DNA from: Streptomyces sp. NBC_01476
Lineage (GTDB): Bacteria > Actinomycetota > Actinomycetes > Streptomycetales > Streptomycetaceae
Reading direction: 5' to 3'
Length of the DNA: 64,000 nt
NCBI RefSeq assembly: GCF_036227265.1
Contig: NZ_CP109446.1
Span: 4,163,001 to 4,227,000 of the forward strand
This document shows positions 59,015-64,000 of the stretch, piece after piece. Below the pieces are notes generated by a model. That model did not search any database, was not told the origin of the DNA, and saw only the letters and a list, made by a program, of their open reading frames with translations. The first letter of the stretch is position 1; the number at the start of each line of letters is the position of its first letter. A program made the translations under genes and the position numbers.

Positions 59015-59453
59015 ATGTCCAGCTTCCCACCGTCACGATCTTCGTGCCTCCCGCGGACCGGACCGGCGCCCCCAGGCGCCCCCAGGCGCCCTGCGGCACC
59101 CCGCGGCACCACCCAGGACCCCTCGGCGTCCCGCGACATCCCGAGACCTTCCGACAGGGTCCTGAGACCTCTTACGCGCTTCCGGCATCCGGGATACCGT
59201 GCGATTGACCCGGTGGCCTGCGGGAACGCCGTCTACACCCCTGATTACTAGGAAATCAAAGCAAAACCGCAGGTCGGACGGCTTCGCGCGATTGCCGGAG
59301 TTCTAGGTAACGTCTGTAGTCGCAGGCCATTCGCCGGGGCATCAATACGCCTGGCTCGGTACTGCCGCACACACCCCGTGCGTCATGTCGGACCAGGTGA
59401 GCCGCACTGGCTTCCCGGCAGACCCCGGGGGCCGGACAGACGGAGGAGCGAAC
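59015..59453. other. Gene-free region upstream of the second E1/E2 operon
   Basis: No coding frame is credible. The LuxR-proximal half is GC-rich with CAGGCGCCC-like repeats (59068-59092). The stretch from about 59235 to 59315 is markedly AT-rich (including ACTAGGAAATCAAAGCAAAA) and is the likely promoter of the downstream operon. No operator matching ACCGA-N4-TCGGT was seen here. Confidence 0.45.
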
Positions 59454-60608
59454 GTGAGCGTGAAGAGCACTGCCGCGCGGAGGCCGACCCGCGGCGGCGC
59501 GAAGCGCCGTGGGGACGAGCCTGAGCTCGTACAGCTGCTGACCCCCGGGGGCGAGCGCGTCGAGCACAGCGAGTACTCCATCGACCTGACGCCGGAAGAG
59601 CTGCGTGGCCTGTACCGCGACATGGTGCTGACCCGCCGGTTCGACGCCGAGGCGATCACCCTGCAGCGGCAGGGCGAGCTGGGGCTGTGGGCCTCGCTGC
59701 TGGGCCAGGAGGCCGCCCAGATCGGTTCCGGGCGGGCCACCCGCCCGGACGACTACATCTTCCCGACCTACCGTGAGCACGGTGTGGCCTGGACCCGCGA
59801 CGTCGACCCGCTGAATCTGCTGGGGATGTTCCGCGGTGTGAACAACGGCGGCTGGGACCCCAACGAGAACAACTTCCAGCTCTACACCATCGTCATCGGC
59901 TCCCAGACGCTGCACGCCGCCGGGTACGCGATGGGCATCGCCAAGGACGGCGCGGACGCCGCGGTCATCGCGTACTTCGGTGACGGCGCCTCCAGTCAGG
60001 GCGACGTGGCCGAGGCGTTCACCTTCGCCGCGGTCTACAACGCGCCGGTGGTGTTCTTCTGCCAGAACAACCAGTGGGCGATCTCCGAGCCGACCGAGAA
60101 GCAGTCCCGGGTGCCGATCTACCAGCGGGCGGCCGGCTACGGCTTCCCCGGCGTCCGGGTCGACGGCAACGACGTGCTGGCGGTGCTCGCGGTGACCCGG
60201 GCGGCCCTCGAACACGCCCGCAGCGGCCAGGGCCCGATGCTGGTGGAGGCGTTCACCTACCGGATGGGCGCGCACACCACCACCGACGACCCGACCCGCT
60301 ACCGCTCCACCGACGAGACCGACGAGTGGGCGTCCAAGGACCCCATCTCCCGGCTGCGCACGTACCTGGAGAAGCAGGGCCTGACCGACGAGGACTTCTA
60401 CGCGGGTCTGGAGAGCGAGTCCGACGCGCTCGCCAAGCGGGTCAGGGACGGTGTACGGAGCATGCCGAACCCCGACACGATGGCCATCTTCGACCACGCC
60501 TACGCCGACGGGCACGCGCTCGTCGACGAGGAGCGCGCCCAGTTCGCGCGGTACCTCGCCTCTTTCGATGACGGCAACGGCGCCGGGACCTCCGGGAAGG
60601 GGCACTGA
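59454..60608 (+). CDS. 2-oxoacid dehydrogenase E1 alpha subunit (second set)
   Basis: This 384-residue TPP-dependent E1 alpha of the PdhA/BkdA type contains PDDYIFPTYREHGVAWTRDV, a TPP motif running from GDGASSQGDVAEAFTF to QNN (about 176-207), and MGAHTTTDDPTRYR. Streptomycetes have two such clusters (bkdABC and bkdFGH in S. avermitilis), and annotation pipelines often call this one pyruvate dehydrogenase. Substrate choice cannot be read here. GTG 59454 has GGAGGAG 5 bp upstream; ATG 59385 lacks one. Confidence 0.9.
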   Translation: MSVKSTAARRPTRGGAKRRGDEPELVQLLTPGGERVEHSEYSIDLTPEELRGLYRDMVLTRRFDAEAITLQRQGELGLWASLLGQEAAQIGSGRATRPDDYIFPTYREHGVAWTRDVDPLNLLGMFRGVNNGGWDPNENNFQLYTIVIGSQTLHAAGYAMGIAKDGADAAVIAYFGDGASSQGDVAEAFTFAAVYNAPVVFFCQNNQWAISEPTEKQSRVPIYQRAAGYGFPGVRVDGNDVLAVLAVTRAALEHARSGQGPMLVEAFTYRMGAHTTTDDPTRYRSTDETDEWASKDPISRLRTYLEKQGLTDEDFYAGLESESDALAKRVRDGVRSMPNPDTMAIFDHAYADGHALVDEERAQFARYLASFDDGNGAGTSGKGH

Positions 60609-60609
60609 C

Positions 60610-61596
60610 ATGAGCGAGACGTCCACCCAGATGGCCATGTCGAAGGCCCTCAACGAATCGCTGCGCAAGGCGCTGGAGAACGACCCGAAGGTCCTCATCA
60701 TGGGCGAGGACGTCGGCAAGCTCGGCGGCGTCTTCCGGATCACCGACGGCCTCTACAAGGACTTCGGCGAGGACCGGGTGATCGACACCCCGCTGGCCGA
60801 GTCCGGCATCGTCGGCACCGCCATCGGACTGGCGCTGCGCGGCTACCGCCCGGTGGTGGAGATCCAGTTCGACGGCTTCGTCTTCCCTGCCTACGACCAG
60901 ATCGTCACCCAGCTGGCCAAGATGCACGCCCGGGCGCTCGGCAAGATCAAGCTGCCCGTCGTCATCCGGATCCCGTACGGCGGCGGCATCGGCGCGGTCG
61001 AGCACCACAGTGAGTCGCCGGAGACGCTCTTCGCGCATGTCGCCGGGCTGAAGGTGGTCTCGCCGGCGAATCCGTCGGACGCGTACTGGATGCTCCAGCA
61101 GGCGATCGAGTGCGACGACCCGGTGATCTTCTTCGAGCCGAAGCGGCGCTACTGGGACAAGGGCCAGGTCGATGTCCAGGCGGTCCCCGGCGACCTGCAC
61201 AAGGCGGTCGTGGTCAAGCCCGGCAGCGACCTGACGCTGGCCGCCTACGGGCCGATGGTGAAGGTCTGCCTTGAGGCCGCCGCCGCTGCCGCCAACGAGG
61301 GACGCGACCTGGAGGTGCTCGACCTGCGGTCGCTCTCGCCGATCGACTTCGACACCATCCAGACGTCGGTGGAGAAGACCGGCCGGCTGGTCGTGGTGCA
61401 CGAGGCGCCGGTGTTCTACGGTGCCGGTGCGGAGATCGCCGCCCGGATCACCGAGCGGTCCTTCTACCACCTGGAGGCGCCGGTGCTACGGGTGGGCGGT
61501 TTCCACGCGCCGTACCCGCCGGCCCGCCTGGAGGACGAGTACCTGCCGGGCCTGGACCGCGTACTCGACTCCGTCGACCGCGCGCTCGCGTTCTGA
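60610..61596 (+). CDS. 2-oxoacid dehydrogenase E1 beta subunit (second set)
   Basis: This 328-residue E1 beta has ILMGEDVGKLGGVFRITDGLYKDFG, DTPLAESGIVGTAIGLALRGYRPVVEIQFDGF, GGGIGAVEHHSESPETLFAHVAGL and FFEPKRRYWDKG. It is clearly paralogous to the bkdB at 33275. ATG 60610 follows the E1 alpha stop by 1 bp, with GAAGGGG upstream. Confidence 0.93.
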   Translation: MSETSTQMAMSKALNESLRKALENDPKVLIMGEDVGKLGGVFRITDGLYKDFGEDRVIDTPLAESGIVGTAIGLALRGYRPVVEIQFDGFVFPAYDQIVTQLAKMHARALGKIKLPVVIRIPYGGGIGAVEHHSESPETLFAHVAGLKVVSPANPSDAYWMLQQAIECDDPVIFFEPKRRYWDKGQVDVQAVPGDLHKAVVVKPGSDLTLAAYGPMVKVCLEAAAAAANEGRDLEVLDLRSLSPIDFDTIQTSVEKTGRLVVVHEAPVFYGAGAEIAARITERSFYHLEAPVLRVGGFHAPYPPARLEDEYLPGLDRVLDSVDRALAF

Positions 61597-61606
61597 GGAG
61601 AGGGTT

Positions 61607-63088
61607 GTGACAACCATGACCGCACGGTCGCAGCGGTTTCTCGAATTCAGGATGCCGGACGTCGGTGAGGGGCTGACCGAGGCGGAGATCCTCAAGTGGT
61701 ACGTCGGCGTCGGTGACGCGGTGACCGACGGGCAGGTGATCTGCGAGGTGGAGACGGCGAAGGCGGCTGTCGAACTGCCCATCCCGTACGACGGGGTGGT
61801 CAGCGAGATCCGCTTCGGCGAGGGGACGACGGTGGACGTCGGGACGGCGATCATCGTCGTCGACGCGGGTGACAGCGGGAGTGACGGGGGTCCCGGGGAG
61901 TCCGGTGACGCGGGCAGTGCCGGTGACGCCGCTCCGGCTGCTGCTGCCGGCACCGCCGCGCCCGCCGCCCCGGCTCCGGCGCAGGCCGCGCCCGCCGCTC
62001 CCGCCGCCAAGCGGGAGGCGGTGCTGGTCGGTTACGGCGTCGCGCCGTCGTCCACCACCCGGCGGCCCCGCAAGCCGCAGTCCGGGTCCGGGTCCGGGTC
62101 CGGGGAGCACGGGACGGTGCCCGGACAGGCGGACCGCCTCAACGGGCACACCGCGCCCGCGCCGCCCTCCGAGCCGGCTCCCGCGCCCGCCTCCGGGCTG
62201 CTGGTGGAGCGCCCGCTCGCCAAGCCCCCGGTGCGCAAGCTCGCCAAGGACCTCGGCATCGATCTGGCGACGGTGGTGCCGACCGGCCAGAACGGCGAGG
62301 TGACGCGCGAGGACATCCGTGCCGCCGCCACCCCGCCCGGTCTGCTGCCCAGCACCGAGCAGCCGGTGGCTGCCCCCGGGACCGCCGAGCGGGAGACCCG
62401 GGTGCCGATCAAGGGCGTCCGCAAGGCCACCGCGCAGGCGATGGTGGCCAGCGCCTTCACGGCGCCGCACGTCACGGAGTTCGTGACGTTCGACATCACC
62501 CGGACGATGAAGCTGGTCCAGGAGCTCAAGGAGGACCGGGCCTTCGCGGGCCTCAAGGTCAGCCCGCTGCTGCTGGTCGCCAAGGCGCTGCTGACCGCCA
62601 TCCGGCGCAACCCGGAGGTGAACGCGGCCTGGGACGAGGAGCGGCAGGAGATCGTCCTCAAGTCGTACGTCAACCTCGGCATCGCGGCGGCGACCCCGCG
62701 CGGCCTGATCGTCCCCAACATCAAGGACGCCCAGGCCAAGACGCTGCCGGAGCTGGCCGCGGCGCTCGGTGAGCTGGTCGCGACGGCCCGCGAGGGCAGG
62801 ACGTCGCCGGTCACCATGCAGGGTGGTACCGTCACCATCACCAATGTCGGCGTCTTCGGCATCGACACCGGGACGCCGATCCTCAACCCCGGCGAGTCCG
62901 CGATCCTCGCCTTCGGCGCGGTGAAGCTCCAGCCGTGGGTGCACAAGGGCAAGGTGAAGGCGCGGCACGTCACGACGCTGGCGCTCTCCTTCGACCACCG
63001 GCTCGTCGACGGCGAGCTGGGCTCGAAGGTGCTGGCGGATGTGGCCGCGATCCTGGAGCAGCCGAAACGGCTGATCACCTGGGCGTGA
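61607..63088 (+). CDS. 2-oxoacid dehydrogenase E2 acyltransferase (second set)
   Basis: This 493-residue E2 has one lipoyl domain (about 10-88, Lys52 in VETAKAAVEL). An Ala/Pro linker of the usual kind is followed by a peripheral subunit-binding domain (about 205-240: PPVRKLAKDLGIDLATVVPTGQNGEVTREDI). The catalytic domain (about 265-490) holds SFDHRLVDGELG (His near 464). GTG 61607 has GAGGAG 6 bp upstream; ATG 61616 is in frame. It lacks the pentad linker of the first bkdC. There is no E3 gene here either. Confidence 0.93.
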   Translation: MTTMTARSQRFLEFRMPDVGEGLTEAEILKWYVGVGDAVTDGQVICEVETAKAAVELPIPYDGVVSEIRFGEGTTVDVGTAIIVVDAGDSGSDGGPGESGDAGSAGDAAPAAAAGTAAPAAPAPAQAAPAAPAAKREAVLVGYGVAPSSTTRRPRKPQSGSGSGSGEHGTVPGQADRLNGHTAPAPPSEPAPAPASGLLVERPLAKPPVRKLAKDLGIDLATVVPTGQNGEVTREDIRAAATPPGLLPSTEQPVAAPGTAERETRVPIKGVRKATAQAMVASAFTAPHVTEFVTFDITRTMKLVQELKEDRAFAGLKVSPLLLVAKALLTAIRRNPEVNAAWDEERQEIVLKSYVNLGIAAATPRGLIVPNIKDAQAKTLPELAAALGELVATAREGRTSPVTMQGGTVTITNVGVFGIDTGTPILNPGESAILAFGAVKLQPWVHKGKVKARHVTTLALSFDHRLVDGELGSKVLADVAAILEQPKRLITWA

Positions 63089-63098
63089 CACGCAAGGG

Positions 63099-63126
63099 GG
63101 GTCCGGTCGTACAAACGTCCGGACCC
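63099..63126 (+). terminator. Terminator hairpin after the second E2 gene
   Basis: GGGTCCGG (63099-63106) pairs with CCGGACCC (63119-63126), extended inward by CGT/ACG after one mismatch, with an ACAA loop. It lies 10 bp after the E2 stop. Confidence 0.7.
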
Positions 63127-63179
63127 TCCGTCGTGCGCGTTACGCGGCTTTACGGTGGGGTTTGTGCTGCCATCGCCGT

Positions 63180-63374
63180 ATGGTCGTCTCTGTCTCCGTC
63201 GTCCTGCTGCTGCTCGCCCTCTGCGCGCTGCTGATGCGTAACCGTTCCCTCAAACCGAGCCACGCCGTGGTCTGTGTGCTGCTCGGATTCCTGCTGGCCT
63301 CCAGCAGTGTGGCGCCCACCATCCAGTCGACGCTGACGTCCGCCGCAGGCCTGGTCAGCACGTTGCGGCCGTGA
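63180..63374 (+). CDS. Small two-helix membrane protein, hypothetical
   Basis: This 64-residue protein has two hydrophobic helices (about 2-18 and 28-48) around a short basic loop with RNRSLKPS, ending in a polar tail. No family was recognised. Its translation start (ATG 63180) lacks a clear ribosome-binding site; the in-frame extension from 63162 is less likely. Confidence 0.6.
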   Translation: MVVSVSVVLLLLALCALLMRNRSLKPSHAVVCVLLGFLLASSSVAPTIQSTLTSAAGLVSTLRP

Positions 63375-63498
63375 TGCGGGCGGGCGCGGGCGCGGACGCG
63401 AACGGGGCGTCCGGGGTTGCCGCGGCACCGTATCGAGTCGTAATCGTCGCCCGCGGGGCTGACCACGGGGGCCTCCGGCAGCGCATACTGGTCCTACG

Positions 63499-63723
63499 AT
63501 GACGAAACCAGCCGCGCCCCGACGCCACCTCCCCACGAGCCCCTTCGCTGTCCCGGTCGCCCCGCCGGTCAAGGAATTCGAGCTGGGGGACCGTGTCTCC
63601 CACGACCGTTACGGCCTGGGCAGGATTGTCGGGGTCGAGGACGGGATCGCCATGCTCGTCGACTTCGGCGGCGAGCGCCAGACCCGGGTGGTCAGCCCGT
63701 ACTCCGGAATGAACAAGCTCTGA
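63499..63723 (+). CDS. Small protein with CarD/Tudor-like fold, hypothetical
   Basis: This 74-residue protein has a Pro-rich basic N-terminus (about 25 residues). Then FELGDRVSHDRYGLGRIVGVEDGIAMLVDFGGERQTRVV follows, a small beta-barrel pattern seen in the C-terminal Tudor-like domain of UvrD/PcrA helicases and in CarD-type RNA polymerase-interaction domains. It may bind RNA polymerase or nucleic acid (inference). CATACT occurs at 63484-63489. Confidence 0.7.
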   Translation: MTKPAAPRRHLPTSPFAVPVAPPVKEFELGDRVSHDRYGLGRIVGVEDGIAMLVDFGGERQTRVVSPYSGMNKL

Positions 63724-63841
63724 CCTGGTAAGCCGCTTCACCGGTGCCCCGGCGGTGCCCCGGCGGTCCGGCGCGCTGCGCCGCCGGGCCGCTGCCGGAT
63801 CGGGCGTGGACCGCCGCGGGCCGGGTTGCGACACTTTCTTC

Positions 63842-64000
63842 ATGAGTCGCCGTGCCCGCTGGGGCGAATACGTTGCCACTGTGGCGTCCGGGGTGCTGAG
63901 CCTGCTGGGACTGCGGAAGTCCGGTGCGGCCGCGCAGGCCGCCCCGTCCTCGTCCGTGCCGTCGGCCCCGCTCCCCCTCGCCGAGGCCGAACAGCTCTCC
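63842..64000 (+). CDS. N-terminal part of an unidentified protein (runs off the window)
   Basis: The ATG at 63842 opens 53 codons to the window edge. The product begins MSRRARWGEYVATVASGVLS, a basic start followed by a moderately hydrophobic stretch, then an Ala/Ser/Pro-rich segment (AAQAAPSSSVPSAPLPL). This could be an exported or membrane-anchored protein, but nothing identifies the family. GACACT (63830-63835) stands 6 bp before the ATG, suggesting a leaderless start. Confidence 0.5.
   Translation, partial: MSRRARWGEYVATVASGVLSLLGLRKSGAAAQAAPSSSVPSAPLPLAEAEQLS

Overview
The window is high-GC actinobacterial DNA and looks like a Streptomyces-type chromosome (Streptomyces or a close relative such as Streptacidiphilus, Actinacidiphila or Kitasatospora). 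The support is strong GC bias at third codon positions, frequent GTG starts, GTGA/ATGA stop-start overlaps, several apparently leaderless promoters, and gene order. The first 14 kb carry the conserved actinobacterial growth and division block that normally sits near oriC: rhomboid end, crgA, a DUF881 gene, a trpG/pabA-like gene, two class E sortases, pknB, pbpA, rodA, pstP, fhaB, fhaA and tRNA-Leu. Perfect DnaA boxes and one parS-like palindrome agree with a near-origin position. No insertion sequence, prophage, CRISPR array or rRNA was seen.

Layout. 0-14 kb: growth/division block, closed by tRNA-Leu(CAG). 14-20.5 kb: TerD-family protein, MarR regulator, a PAS-GAF-SpoIIE-HATPase signalling protein, a J-domain protein and a rhodanese. 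20.5-31.5 kb: phenylacetate catabolism (paaABCDE, paaN, a 3-hydroxyacyl-CoA dehydrogenase and a TetR regulator), interrupted by a DUF5819/HTTM membrane pair and a TrmH-type RNA methyltransferase. 31.5-35.9 kb: Lrp-type regulator divergent from a branched-chain 2-oxoacid dehydrogenase operon (E1alpha, E1beta, E2). 35.9-39.7 kb: mobA-like, DUF6457, moeA and a K+ channel with an RCK domain. 39.8-45.8 kb: a compact, probably IclR-controlled catabolic locus (LigA/LigB-like extradiol dioxygenase, citryl-CoA lyase-like protein, CaiB/BaiF CoA-transferase, divergent amidohydrolase). 45.8-53.4 kb: quinone oxidoreductase, a Pro-rich surface protein, a PadR/ABC exporter unit and the proteasome activator Bpa. 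53.5-59 kb: two divergent Ser/Thr kinases, an APH-fold phosphotransferase and a LuxR-type response regulator. 59.4-63.1 kb: a second E1alpha/E1beta/E2 operon. 63.1-64 kb: small proteins and a truncated gene.

How the parts connect. PknB, the PstP phosphatase and the FHA proteins form a phospho-signalling module with the RodA/PBP wall-synthesis pair. The most interesting layer is regulatory. The 14-bp palindrome ACCGA-N4-TCGGT lies in three promoter regions (paaA, paaN/3-hydroxyacyl-CoA dehydrogenase, and the first bkd operon), which suggests one regulon for the TetR protein. Each of these regions also holds a perfect DnaA box. A different palindrome, GTCCG-N5-CGGAC, occurs three times around the IclR gene and marks out the dioxygenase/CoA-transferase/lyase/amidohydrolase locus as one regulon. 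That locus is my best candidate for an uncharacterised aromatic or heteroaromatic pathway.
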